Part shown: positions 1 to 13,330 of the stretch, piece by piece | Position numbering within the stretch: position 1 is the first letter of the stretch | Layout: each line of letters starts with the position of its first letter | NCBI GenBank assembly: GCA_009746045.1 | Contig: RPFO01000231.1 | Location: 2,066,900 to 2,130,899 of the forward strand | DNA length: 64,000 nucleotides | From: Mesostigma viride | Lineage: Eukaryota; Streptophyta; Mesostigmatophyceae; Mesostigmatales; Mesostigmataceae | Reading direction: 5' to 3' | Made by a program: the position numbers and the translations under genes | The notes under the pieces: model-generated | Told to the model about the DNA's origin: nothing | Database searches by the model: none | The model's input: the letters and a program-made list of their open reading frames with translations, nothing else

Positions 1-735
1 AGAGATTCTCCACGCAGGTATCACTCCGTTGACGCACCTCCAGCTCATAAACTTTCGGCACTTGCTCTTCAAACATAAAATTTTGACGGTATAACATGGC
101 GCGGCATTCCCATCCCAATTTTCTAGCCTACGTTGCCTGCTCGCCAGCCAGCACAAGGAAAATTGCTCGCGCAGCAACGTCACTTTGTTTTTCGCCCCGA
201 GCATGCCGCACGCTTTGCCAATAATTCCATTCCCACTGCCCCAGAAGGAAAAAAGTGGGGGGGGGGGGCTATCGCTTAACTGAAAATTCCGTCTCGTTTG
301 ATTCTATTTTCCCTGTTCAGGCGCGAACGTTTCCGTTCAGCACGGCTGAAAACGCTTTCCTTCAGAAACTGTCATTTCGTCTCGCTTGTTATCAAATTTG
401 ACATCCCACGTCCTGTGCCTTGTGAAAGTTTTAGTACAGATATCAGTTCGCGACTTTTTTGTTTGACGCTTAAAAAGAGTCAACGCGCCGTAATGTCCTG
501 AGGCCGCGCGATTGGCGAGACGCCCCACCTGCCGCAAAAGTCTGAACCTGTTAGCGTTTCGCACCCGTTCAGAATTTCCTGAGACTCGATCTCCCAAGGT
601 TTGGGGATTTTCTTTGTACTACGCCGACTGGCCATCTCGCTACGGTCCTGGACGTCGTCCGCTCCCGCGCTAGGGGGCGCGGGGGACGGCCCCACTTCCG
701 GCCTACGGCCGCGGCCAAAGTTTTCGGGCTTCATA
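1..735 (+). repeat. Tail module of the composite repeat (partial, window edge)
   Basis: This segment closely matches 12,580-13,330 and more loosely 6,960-7,950 and 16,390-17,415. Shared landmarks in order are a CCACGCAGGTATCACTCC block, a TATA-like AATTTTGACGGTATAACATGG block near 90-112, a block with the TTGTTTTTCGCCCCGAGCATG motif, GTTCAG-type motifs, and the end CATAAATCGTAGTTACTAG at 732-750. The short open frames are not conserved between copies, so I read it as non-coding repeat DNA. Its upstream part lies outside the window. Confidence 0.75.
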
Positions 736-756
736 AATCGTAGTTACTAGTAGGGG

Positions 757-3700
757 GGGGGCTCCGCCCCCGAACCCCCGCTACTTGGCAGATTCTGTGC
801 CTCAACGGCTTTTTGTGCCTCAACGGCGAGTACCAGCACAGCCGTACACTCCCGCTCACACAGCCCGCCCACTAGCAAGACAGCCGAACCTGTACGGCCG
901 GCCACAGCCTGTGATCCCCTGGATTACGCCTCGATTCCATGCAAACTCATGGTGCCGGACGGTTTGCTGGCCTATTTTGGGAAGCCGGTGGCTGAACCGA
1001 ACCGCAACTAAACCTGTTATGTCAGTACGTCAGATCCGTCCGTCAGCTTTCTCGCTTTTTGCCAGCAACCGCCAAATACCCCTTGAATCGGTCCTCTCCT
1101 CGCCGTTTTCCCTGCCAATTTCCCTCGTCCGTTCCAAACGCCTAGGCCAATTTCAAGCTCAACTTGGCACGCATCGTTTTGGCTCGCTCCTACGCTGAGC
1201 TACTAAATGTATTAGACCGTTACTCAGCCGTTACGTATATTTCCTCTAATGCTGGCGAAATTGGCTGGAGGTTGTTTGGCTACTCGTCTTAGAAGAGTTT
1301 GGGCGCCGGACGCTACGCGGTGACAGGCCGCTAGAAAGCCTACGGACACGATTTGCTGAAAGATTTTGTGGAAACAAATTTTTGCGTTCCGATTTTCGCG
1401 CTACTAGTGTACGGACAACGTTTGCCGGAAGAGTTTGCGGAAGAGTTTGCGCAGCCAAAAAGTAGTATAAAGGGCAACAAGATCGGGGGCTCCGCCCCCG
1501 AACCCCCGCTACTTGGCAGATTCTGTGCCTCAACGGCTTTTTGTGCCTCAACGGCGAGTACCAGCACAGCCGTACACTCCCGCTCACACAGCCCGCCCAC
1601 TAGCAAGACAGCCGAACCTGTACGGCCGGCCACAGCCTGTGATCCCCTGGATTACGCCTCGATTCCATGCAAACTCATGGTGCCGGACGGTTTGCTGGCC
1701 TATTTTGGGAAGCCGGTGGCTGAACCGAACCGCAACTAAACCTGTTATGTCAGTACGTCAGATCCGTCCGTCAGCTTTCTCGCTTTTTGCCAGCAACCGC
1801 CAAATACCCCTTGAATCGGTCCTCTCCTCGCCGTTTTCCCTGCCAATTTCCCTCGTCCGTTCCAAACGCCTAGGCCAATTTCAAGCTCAACTTGGCACGC
1901 ATCGTTTTGGCTCGCTCCTACGCTGAGCTACTAAATGTATTAGACCGTTACTCCGCCGCGTTACGTATATTTCCTCTAATGCTGGCGAAATTGGCTGGAG
2001 GTTGTTTGGCTACTCGTCTTAGAAGAGTTTGGGCGCCGGACGCTACGCGGTGACAGGCCGCTAGAAAGCCTACGGACACGATTTGCTGAAAGATTTTGTG
2101 GAAACAAATTTTGCGTTCCGATTTTCGCGCTACTAGTGTACGGACAACGTTTGCCGGAAGAGTTTGCGGAAGAGTTTGCGCAGCCAAAAAGTAGTATAAA
2201 GGGCAACAAGATCGGGGGCTCCGCCCCCGAACCCCCGCTACTTGGCAGATTCTGTGCCTCAACGGCTTTTTGTGCCTCAACGGCGAGTACCAGCACAGCC
2301 GTACACTCCCGCTCACACAGCCCGCCCACTAGCAAGACAGCCGAACCTGTACGGCCGGCCACAGCCTGTGATCCCCTGGATTACGCCTCGATTCCATGCA
2401 AACTCATGGTGCCGGACGGTTTGCTGGCCTATTTTGGGAAGCCGGTGGCTGAACCGAACCGCAACTAAACCTGTTATGTCAGTACGTCAGATCCGTCCGT
2501 CAGCTTTCTCGCTTTTTGCCAGCAACCGCCAAATACCCCTTGAATCGGTCCTCTCCTCGCCGTTTTCCCTGCCAATTTCCCTCGTCCGTTCCAAACGCCT
2601 AGGCCAATTTCAAGCTCAACTTGGCACGCATCGTTTTGGCTCGCTCCTACGCTGAGCTACTAAATGTATTAGACCGTTACTCAGCCGTTACGTATATTTC
2701 CTCTAATGCTGGCGAAATTGGCTGGAGGTTGTTTGGCTACTCGTCTTAGAAGAGTTTGGGCGCCGGACGCTACGCGGTGACAGGCCGCTAGAAAGCCTAC
2801 GGACACGATTTGCTGAAAGATTTTGTGGAAACAAATTTTGCGTTCCGATTTTCGCGCTACTAGTGTACGGACAACGTTTGCCGGAAGAGTTTGCGGAAGA
2901 GTTTGCGCAGCCAAAAAGTAGTATAAAGGGCAACAAGATCGGGGGCTCCGCCCCCGAACCCCCGCTACTTGGCAGATTCTGTGCCTCAACGGCTTTTTGT
3001 GCCTCAACGGCGAGTACCAGCACAGCCGTACACTCCCGCTCACACAGCCCGCCCACTAGCAAGACAGCCGAACCTGTACGGCAGGCCACATCCTGTGATT
3101 CCATGGATTACGCCACGATTCCATGCAAATTCATGGTGCCGGACGGTTTGCTGGCCTATTTTGGGAAGCCGGTGGCTGAACCGAACCGCAACTAAACCTG
3201 GTATGTCAGCACGTCAGGTCCGTCCGTCAGCTTTCTCGCTTGAAGGTGGGTCCTCTACACAAAAGGAGGGTCCTCTATCATATGGCCCCGTTTGTTAGTA
3301 AGATGGTGGGGTGGGTCCTCTACAAGAAAGGAAGGTCCTCTATCATATAGCCCCGTTTGTTAGTAAGATGGTGGGGTGGGTCCTCTTGACGTCTGAACTC
3401 GTTTTGTTCACTGAGCAAATGTTCGCTGTGTCAGGTCCGTCCGTCAGATTTCTCACTTTTTGCTAGCAACCGCCGAATACCCCTTGAATCTGTCCTCTCC
3501 TCGCCGTTTTCCTTGCCAACTTCCCTCGTCCGTTCCAAACGCCTAGGCCAATTTCAAGCTCAACTCGAAACGCAAGGCTTAGGCGCTTAGCTACTCGGAA
3601 AAATTAACCGTTACGACGCGGTTACGGCCGTTTGCACTCGAAACGCTTTTACTGATTGTCGGTTGGCACGCATTTGTTTGGCTACTCGTCTTAGAAGAGT

Positions 3701-3900
3701 TTGGGCGCCGGACGCTACGCGGTGACAGGCTGCTAGAAAGCCTACGGACGCGATCTGCGTAAAGATTTTGTGGAAACAAATTGTGCGTTCCGATTTTTGC
3801 GCTACTCGGGTACGGACAACGTTTGCCGGAAGAGTTTGCGGAACAAATGGGCCGACATAAAAGTAGTATAAAGGGCAACAAGTTGGGGGCCCCTTCGGGG
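757..3900 (+). repeat. 728-bp tandem satellite, about four copies
   Basis: The block starting at GGGGGCTCCGCCCCC recurs at about 760, 1487, 2216 and 2943, giving spacings of 728, 729 and 727 bp. Copies 1-3 are almost identical. Copy 4 diverges after about 3090, is interrupted at 3241-3430 and decays to 3900. Every unit ends in a TATA-like AGTATAAAGGGCAACAAG followed at once by a GC-rich stem-loop (GGGGGC-TCC-GCCCCC; in the last copy GGGGCCCC-TTC-GGGGCCCC). The repeated 137-residue open frames carry no known motif and the frames diverge in copy 4, so I do not call genes. Confidence 0.85.
3239..3430 (+). repeat. Insertion with two GGGTCCTCTA units inside satellite copy 4
   Basis: Satellite copy 4 breaks off after CAGCTTTCTCGCT near 3238 and resumes at about 3431. 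The inserted stretch contains two roughly 75-bp tandem units (GGTGGGTCCTCTACA ... CCCCGTTTGTTAGTAAGATG). The satellite motif TCAGGTCCGTCCGTCAG is present on both sides (about 3213 and 3430), like a duplicated target or recombination junction. Confidence 0.55.
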
Positions 3901-5037
3901 CCCGGACTTTTTGGCGCCTGAGCGGGCGATTGGCGCGTACACCCGCGGGGTGCGTCCTCGGGAACGCCGGCGCCACGCGGGGCGCGCTGCGCGAAGGGGC
4001 AGTGGCCGAAGGCGCCGAGGCGGGGGGGCCAGCGGGAGCCATAAAATTTCGGCTTCGTGCGGCCCGTCCGCAGGCGGAGCCCCCTGCTTTTCCCAGCTTC
4101 GAGCCGTTTCCTGGCACGCGCCCCATCTGAACACATTCAGGCAAGTCATCTCGCTAAAGGTCCACAGGGACGAAATAATTACGTACATGCAAAGTCGAGG
4201 CTATGGCGGTGCAGAAAACTGATTGGTGTAGGAGCATCGATGCATGGATTCGTTCCAAATATTGTAGGCATTTTTTATGAGTTATGGCTGGGACGAGTAG
4301 GTCATCCAGCAACATCTGGGTGTAGTTCGTGGCATGTTTCCCTACCCTTTTGGGAATGCCCTTGGGGCCAGGCCAGGTCACAATATGACGCCCTGGCCGG
4401 CCAAGCCGCTGGGGGCCTGCCAGACCAAAGTCCCTATATGAGTGTGCTTTGGTCCCAGTATGGACACTAAACTGTTTTAGGTTAGTTTGTGGACATTACC
4501 ATGCAAGGTGCAACTGGCTCCTATTGTTAGGCGCGAGTTGGACACGATTTGAGGGCTAAAAGCTAAAATTGTTTGCTGACACAGCTAGCCCGCAACACAC
4601 GTAGCATAGGTGTCACACTTCATGTAGTGTTCAAGTTGGGGCATGATACAGACAATGTTTGTTCCAACTCTGATTTATAATAATGAGATTAGCACAGCTC
4701 ATTTTAAGACACACCACCGCATCTTTATCAAACAATCCCATCCAATTCCCAACTTCACCATGGAATGGCCATCAAATGTTAGCATGTGCACGATCGCTCA
4801 TGCCCACTTCAAAATCATCTTAAGAAAGACAGTTTTGTATTCGCTAACTTCTTTATAACCACCACCAGTATGATGCAACCACAGGCCCTCACTGTGACCA
4901 CTGTGACCACGGGAAGGGCACGCCATCACATGCAGCCATAAATGTATCTAACGAAGCAAGGCCAGCTGGTATCCAGGCGGCATGTTGCCACCACACACGT
5001 CTCGGTTACGGCGCAGTCACCCATCTTCATGTCCCTG
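3901..5037. other. Head region of composite unit A, no gene seen
   Basis: A GC-rich stretch (3,900-4,120) grades into AT-richer sequence. The motif AAAGCTAAAATTGTTT near 4,560 recurs near 8,580 in unit B. Open frames are short and unsupported. I see no promoter, RNA gene or coding signal that I can defend. Confidence 0.4.
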
Positions 5038-6128
<1,091 letters not shown>

Positions 6129-6213
6129 TAACCCATGCCACATACCCCACGCCCCAAGCCTCGTGCCCCATGTCCCCTGCCAGCCTGCCTGCCTACACAA
6201 GCAAAGCAAACAA

Positions 6214-7950
6214 ACATGGCCCCGCTGGCACAATGCAAAGCACACCTGGTTGATCAGGTAGCGGGCACGCCTGCACAATGAGACATCAAAAATACACAGC
6301 CAGCAAAGTGAAATTCAGTGTGCAAGCCAATGGGGCCTACGTTTGACAGCAAATATGATGAATCCATGTAGAAAAATATGGCACAGCACATGGTTGCCCG
6401 CCTGCACGTATAGCCCAGTAAAAATTCACGTGCAGCACAGCAGTCAACGACTCCCAAAATTGGTGCATGAGCAATCATCCATGAGCAACCATGGGCTTTC
6501 CCTGCCCAGTCTGTTCCAGAAGAAAGCAGCACGGATAACGTGGCAATGACATTCCCAAGGAGAATGAAGAGGACGCACCCCACGGATACGACAGTGGAAG
6601 ACAGACTCTTGGTCCGGTATGTGCACGCTGCGACCAAGAAAATTCGTCTGGAAAAAGGGAAATTGCATAAGATGACGGTAAACGTAAATCACATTAGATA
6701 AAAGCAGATACATTGACCACATCTTTGACACAAATCGCCATCGCCAGCGTTCGTCCCGTGCCAAGCAATCCAGCGCTCAATCCGAATTGTCTATGGTGAC
6801 ACCAGACATTCGTTTGCCCCATCCCACGTCTTCCATGAACAGCAAAACTGATTTTACAAGGCGTGAAATACGTAAAACTGAAGAATGACGACAATGAAAC
6901 AAAACAATCTGATGACGACGTTCAATTTCCAGGTCGCTGGCTATTGTACAGCAAATGCCATAGCGACACGAACCTCTCCCACGCAGGTAGCACGGGGTTG
7001 ACGCCCCGCCAGCTCAGAAAGTTTCCTACGTACTCTTCCAATACAAACTTTTGATGTATAAAAGCCATGAATTCGCATTCCCCATCCCGATTTCACATGC
7101 TACGTCGCCCGCCATCGCCAGCCAGCAACAACTATGGTTGCTTCCGCATCACGTCGCTTTGTTTCATTAACATTTTTTGCCCCGACCATGCCGCTTTTAT
7201 TATTCACGTTCACTTTACCCATTGCCACTGCCCAGCCTGGTGCGTTCGACGCGACGCTCGCCCCGCCCTGCATGCGAACTAAAATTTGGTACGGTTCGAC
7301 CGGTCCAACTGTCCCCGTTCAGCCTGAACACTTCTAGTCCGTATTTTTGTCAGGGTCCGAGGCTGGGGGTGCCAGCGGGAGCCCGACTATTTCGGTTTCG
7401 TACGGCCGTTTTGCGGGCTGAGCCCCCTGCTTTTCACAGTTTCTAGCCGTTTTTTTTGGCATGCTCCCCGTCTGAACACGTTCAGTTAAGTAAACTCGCA
7501 AAAATTGGCACGGAAATTGCGTGGGAAGTAGGCCGAACCGAAAATTGAACCAAAAACCCGTTCAGAAAAGTGTTCGAACTAAATTTTCGTTCAGGCTGAA
7601 CACTCAAAATTTCCCGTTCAGTCTGAACCCTTAGTAAATCAAGTAGGATGTTTTGTAGATTTAGATTCGGCAAACAACATCCCCCCAGCCGTATATGCCC
7701 CCCGGCATTTCTCGCGCATTTTGCTGAATTCAGATTCCGTTCAGAACATGTGAGACTCGATCTTAGGAGGGTGTGACGACGTTCAGGCCAGCGGTTACGG
7801 GACGTAACTCGCGGCTCCGCAGGATTTCAGGATTGCCCTTCGATCGTGGGGTTGCGATCAGGCCGTACGGTACGGCGCCCGCGGCGATGTCAGGATGTTC
7901 GGGTTTCTCCCTTGCGCAACACGATCGTAGTTAAGTAGTTGACAAGAAAA
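6214..7950 (+). repeat. Tail module of composite unit A
   Basis: It begins with an ATGGCCCCGCTGGCAC block followed by CACCTGGTTGATCA, as do the tails of units B and C. The TATA-like GATGTATAAAAGCCATGA lies near 7,055-7,070. Positions 7,300-7,640 hold a cluster of GTTCAG/CTGAAC inverted motifs, and the end is a GGGGGGGCTATCGCCCCCC stem-loop near 7,960. It is the most diverged of the three tails. No open frame is conserved across copies. Confidence 0.75.
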
Positions 7951-8879
7951 AAGTGGGGGAGGGGGGGCTATCGCCCCCCTCCCCGACTTGAGAGGACGTG
8001 ACTCGCCGCTAGCGGCCCAGAGGCCGATAGTCGACCTTCTGGGCGCCAACCGCACCGGCCCGCGCGACGCGCCAAGACCCTTCCACGGAGGACGCGCGAG
8101 CGGACGATTCCGACCGGGACGAACCGCCTCCGTTCGCCACGCGCAACGGACCCTTCCCCGTGAACACCGTGAAAGCTCTCCGAGCGTGAGATACTTGGAA
8201 ATTTCGTCACGTTCGTATCGAAATTAAAAATTCAGACAAATTTTCAGCTCGGACTGAACCACAATGAAATAATTCTGACAAATTTTATCCTGAACTATTT
8301 CGCATCATAACATGACTCCGTTGGGAGATCATCATGTAGCACTGGCTAACATATTCCCTTGCTGGATGGATGGAGGTAGGTGAAGAATTAAACCTTTTTG
8401 AATGACCTTATTTGTCTAATTGTAATTGCCTAGCACAGTCTACCTAGAGGAGGGCCCTGATTGGCACAATTGTGGCCATGTACGTAATTATGCTACATGT
8501 CTGTCGTACATGATCTCCCAACTAGTCATGTTATAATTTAATTTCATTTTAATGCTAGCATGTCTTGTTGCATGCCCTCAAAGCTAAAATTGTTTATCAC
8601 ATGCAGAGAGAGCCCGCACAATGAATTTCAGCGTACCATTCATTAATTAATTATACCATGCGATATACTTTACAGATATTTCGCTGTCAAATACTTCGAA
8701 ATTTGGGTACTGCTTTTTGCAAGCCAGCCATAAGGACCAAACACTCCCATGCAAACTCCCATTTTCATCATTAATTAATATTCATTGAGTGGCAATCCTT
8801 TCATTCCTTTGTTCACACATGCACCATCCGTCATTCCCATTATTAAATTGAAAAAATTAAAACATAGCATGACTCCGTG
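7951..8879. other. Head region of composite unit B, no gene seen
   Basis: AT-rich sequence with several TTAATTAATT tracts. The block from about 8,705 to 8,815 (GCTTTTTGCAAGC ... AATATTCATTGAGTGGCAAT) is repeated at about 13,728-13,812 in unit C, which defines the head module. No coding signal was found. Confidence 0.5.
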
Positions 8880-11740
8880 GTGCCCACTATGACTTCATGG
8901 GGGGGGCTGGCATGCTTGCGTGGGTGTGGGGGGCCTCGCATGCGTGCGTGGGTGTGGGGGGGGCTCGCATGCGTGCGTGGGTGTGGGGGGGGAGTGGCAT
9001 GCATGCGTGGGTGTGGTGGGGGGCTGCCATGCATGCGTGGGGTTAGGGGGGGCTGGCACGCGTGTGTGGGTTCGTGGGGTGGCTGCCATGCGTGCGTGGG
9101 TGTGTGGGGTGGCTGGCATGCGTACGTGGGTGTGGGGGGTGGCTGGCATGCATAAGTGGGTTTGTGATGGGCTGGCATGCGTGCGTGGGTTGGTGGGGTG
9201 GCAGGCATGCATGCGTGCATGTGGGGGGTCGCTGGCATGCATGCGTGGGTTTGTGGGGTAGCTGGCATGCAGGCGTGGGTGTGGGAGGGGTTGGCATGCA
9301 TGCGTGGGTGTGGGGGGTGGCTCGCATGCGTGCGTGGGTGTGGGGGGGGAGTGGCATGCATGCGTGGGTGTGGTGGGGGCTGCCATGCATGCGTGGGGTT
9401 AGGGGGGGGCTGGCACGTGTGTGGGTTCGTGGGTGGCTGCCATGCGTGCGTGGGTGTGTGGGGGCTCGCATGCGTGCGTGGGTGTGGGGGGGGCTCGCAT
9501 GCGTGCGTGGGTGTGGGGGGGAGTGGCATGCATGCGTGGGTGTGGTGGGGGGCTGCCATGCATGCGTGGGTTAGGGGGGGGCTGGCACGCGTGTGTGGGT
9601 TCGTGGGGTGGCTGCCATGCGTGCGTGGGTGTGTGGGGTGGCTGGCATGCGTACGTGGGTGTGGGGGGTGGCTGGCATGCATAAGTGGGTTTGTGATGGG
9701 CTGGCATGCGTGCGTGGGTTGGTGGGGTGGCAGGCATGCATGCGTGCATGTGGGGGGTCGCTGGCATGCATGCGTGGGTTTGTGGGGTAGCTGGCATGCA
9801 GGCGTGGGTGTGGGAGGGGTTGGCATGCATGCGTGGGTGTGGGGGGTGGCTCGCATGCGTGCGTGGGTGTGGGGGGGAGTGGCATGCATGCGTGGGTGTG
9901 GTGGGGGGCTGCCATGCATGCGTGGGGTTAGGGGGGGCTGGCACGCGTGTGTGGGTTCGTGGGGTGGCTGCCATGCGTGCGTGGGTGTGTGGGGGGCTCG
10001 CATGCGTGCGTGGGTGTGGGGGGGGCTCGCATGCGTGCGTGGGTGTGGGGGGGAGTGGCATGCATGCGTGGGTGTGGTGGGGGGCTGCCATGCATGCGTG
10101 GGGTTAGGGGGGGGCTGGCACGCGTGTGTGGGTTCGTGGGGTGGCTGCCATGCGTGCGTGGGTGTGTGGGGTGGCTGGCATGCGTACGTGGGTGTGGGGG
10201 GTGGCTGGCATGCATAAGTGGGTTTGTGATGGGCTGGCATGCGTGCGTGGGTTGGTGGGGTGGCAGGCATGCATGCGTGCATGTGGGGGGTCGCTGGCAT
10301 GCATGCGTGGGTTTGTGGGGTAGCTGGCATGCAGGCGTGGGTGTGGGAGGGGTTGGCATGCATGCGTGGGTGTGGGGGGTGGCTGGCATGCTTGCCTGCA
10401 TGTGGGGTGGGGCTGGCATGCTTGCGTGGGTGTGGGGGGGCCTCGCATGCGTGCGTGGGTGTGGGGGGGGCTCGCATGCGTGCGTGGGTGTGGGGGGGGA
10501 GTGGCATGCATGCGTGGGTGTGGTGGGGGGCTGCCATGCATGCGTGGGGTTAGGGGGGGCTGGCACGCGTGTGTGGGTTGGTGGGGTGGCTGCCATGCGT
10601 GCGTGGGTGTGTGGGGTGGCTGGCATGCGTACGTGGGTGTGGGGGGTGGCTGGCATGCATAAGTGGGTTTGTGATGGGCTGGCATGCGTGCGTGGGTTGG
10701 TGGGGTGGCTGGCATGCATGCGTGCATGTGGGGGGTCGCTGGCATGCATGCGTGGGTTTGTGGGGTAGCTGGCATGCGGGCGTGGGTGTGGGAGGGGCTG
10801 GCATGCATGCGTGGGTGTGGGGGGTGGCTGGCATGCATGCCTGCATGTGGGGTGGGGCTGGCATGCGTGCGTGGGTGTGGGGGGGGCTCGCATGCGTGCG
10901 TGGGTGTGGGGGGGGCTCGCATGCGTGCGTGGGTGTGGGGGGGAGTGGCATGCATGCGTGGGTGTGGTGGGGGGCTGCCATGCATGCGTGGGGTTAGGGG
11001 GGGCTGGCACGCGTGTGTGGGTTGGTGGGGTGGCTGCCATGCGTGCGTGGGTGTGTGGGGTGGCTGGCATGCGTACGTGGGTGTGGGGGGTGGCTGGCAT
11101 GCATAAGTGGGTTTGTGATGGGCTGGCATGCGTGCGTGGGTTGGTGGGGTGGCTGGCATGCATGCGTGCATGTGGGGGGTCGCTGGCATGCATGCGTGGG
11201 TTTGTGGGGTAGCTGGCATGCGGGCGTGGGTGTGGGAGGGGCTGGCATGCATGCGTGGGTGTGGGGGGTGGCTGGCATGCATGCCTGCATGTGGGGTAGG
11301 GCTGGCATGCGTGCGTGGGTGTGGGGGGGGGCTGCCATGCGTGTGTCGGGGGGCTGGCATGCGTGGGTGGTTGGCGGGGGAGTGGCATGCATGCGTGGGT
11401 GTGGTGGGGAGCTGCCATGCATGCGTGGTTTTAAGGGGGGCTGGCACGCGTGCGTGGGTTCGTGGGGTGGCTGCCATGCGTGCGTGGGGGTGGGGGGTGG
11501 CTGGCATGCGTAAGTGGCTGTGGGGGTTGCTGGAATGCATAAGTGGGTTGTGGGGTGGCTGGCATGCGTGCGTGGGTGTGGGGGTGGCTGGCATGCGTGC
11601 GTGGATTGGTGGGGTGGCTGGCATGCATGCGGGCATGTGGGGGGTGGCTGGAATCCATGCGTGGGTTTGTGGGGTATAGCTAACATGTGTGCGTGGGTGT
11701 GGGAGGGGCTGGCATGCATGCGTTGGTTGACATGCCATGG
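8880..11740 (+). repeat. GCATGCGTGGGTGTGG minisatellite with higher-order structure, core of unit B
   Basis: About 2.9 kb of roughly 28-bp units built on TGGCATGCGTGCGTGGGTGT plus a G-run. Variant units (for example GGCATGCATAAGTGGG, or the block with GGCACGCGTGTGTGGG) recur in fixed order about every 440-540 bp (near 9,050, 9,580, 10,117, 10,559, 11,006, 11,440), so it is a higher-order repeat. Frames of up to 583 codons on the minus strand (His/Pro/Thr/Ala/Cys) result from the repeat. The plus strand is G-rich throughout. Confidence 0.92.
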
Positions 11741-11762
11741 ATGAAAAACGCCAAGAAGAGTA

Positions 11763-13330
11763 TATGGCCCCGCTGCCACCAAAAATCACCTGGTTGATCA
11801 ACCAAGGGGATAGCCTGCACAGTGAGACACAAACACAGCAGACCCAGCAAAGCAAAATTCAGGTTGTAAGCGAGTGGAGATTACTTTTGACATGCTTGAT
11901 GAAGAAATATATAACACACCTTCTATTGTCACACCTTCTATAAACAAATGGTTGATTGATCACCTTATACACCACGTAAACATGCTACCAGACGCGCTCT
12001 TCAGTCCAGTCAAAATCCACGTGCGAAGCAAGTCAGCTTACGCAGAAAGCACCATGAATGTCAGCCAGTACAGCAGTAAATGACGCCCCAAACCCGTGAC
12101 CAGGCAAGCATCCAGAGGGGCTTTCACCGCCCAGTATATTCCAGAAAAAAGCATCACAGATCCTTGGGCAACGGACGTTCACACAGGACATGCGAAGGAC
12201 CATGAAGATGGCGTCCTGCACGGCTAAGAAAATAAAACGCAGACCCTTGCTACGCTATGTCTTTGCTGCGACTAGGTGGATTCGGCGAAATGGAAAGAAC
12301 GCAACCATGAAAATGCATCAGAAAGAGAGCAGGTACTACCCCGGTCATCGAAACAAACGCCTCACCATCGGCATCGCCGGTTACGTCCCGTGGCAAAAAA
12401 TCCAGCGTTCTTTCCAATATGATGTGGCGACAGCAGAAGCTCGTTGGCCACACCCCAAGCCTTCCACGAACAGCAAACTGATTTCACTAGGCACCCAATA
12501 CGTAAAGCAGTTAAGCATGATACTACAATACCTAAATCTACAACGACATTCCATTTCCAGGTCGCCATAGCGACACGGACCTCTCCCACGCAGGTATCAC
12601 TCCGTTGACGCACCTCCAGCTCATAAAATTTCGCACTTGCTCTTCAAACATAAAATTTTGACGTATAAAACCATGGCTGCGCATTCCCCATCCCAATTTT
12701 CTAGCCTACGTTGCCTGCCATCGCCAGCCAGCACAAGGAAAATTGCTCGCGCAGCACGTCACTTTGTTTTTCGCCCCGAGCATGCCGCACGCTTTGCCAA
12801 TAATTCCCAGTTCCCACTGCTATTTCGCCCCACCCTGACTGAACGCCAGTTCGGCTCTGAACCTTCCAACCGTCCTGCAAATTTGATCCATCCGTTCAGA
12901 AAATCGCATTCCATTGACGTTGTGGCCCTAACCTCGAGCGCGTTATTCAAAACGGCGTGCACCGGTTGGTCCCCTTGTCCAAAGTGGTGCAACGGGAAAC
13001 TGTGGAAAGTTTGAGGAGAGATCCATTCGCCAGTAGCTTGTTTGACGTTTAAAAGAGTCAACGCGCCGTAATTCCTGAGGCCGCGCGGATTGGCGAGACG
13101 CCCCACCTGCCCGCAAAAGTCTGAACATGTTCAGCGTTTCAGCACCCGTTCAGAACTTGTGACAGTCGATCTCTAAGGTTTGGGGATTTTCTTTGTACTA
13201 CGGCGATTGGCCATCTCGCTACGGTCCTGTACGTCGTCCGCTCCCGCGCTAGGGGGCGCGGGGGACGGCCCCACCTTCGGCCTACGGCCTCGGCCAAAGT
13301 TTTCGGGCTTCATAAATCGTAGTTACATTA
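11763..13330 (+). repeat. Tail module of composite unit B
   Basis: It starts TATGGCCCCGCTGCCAC, continues CACCTGGTTGATCAACCAAG and ends CATAAATCGTAGTTAC. Positions 12,580-13,330 are the closest relative of window positions 1-735, and 11,763-12,560 is close to 15,736-16,380. A TATA-like GACGTATAAAACCATGG lies at about 12,660-12,676. The open frame after that ATG is not kept in the other copies. Confidence 0.8.

Noticed and set aside
785-3298. Repeated 137-codon frames and their antisense partners in the 728-bp satellite
   Set aside because: Identity between the copies reflects recent satellite duplication. The frames are not maintained in copy 4 and no motif is recognisable.
8843-11855. Open frames of 230-583 codons on both strands (His/Pro/Thr/Ala/Cys or Gly/Trp/Val/Cys repeats)
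   Set aside because: They follow the minisatellite exactly, exist in several frames and both strands at once, and break where the repeat period changes. No start context, no flanking exon.
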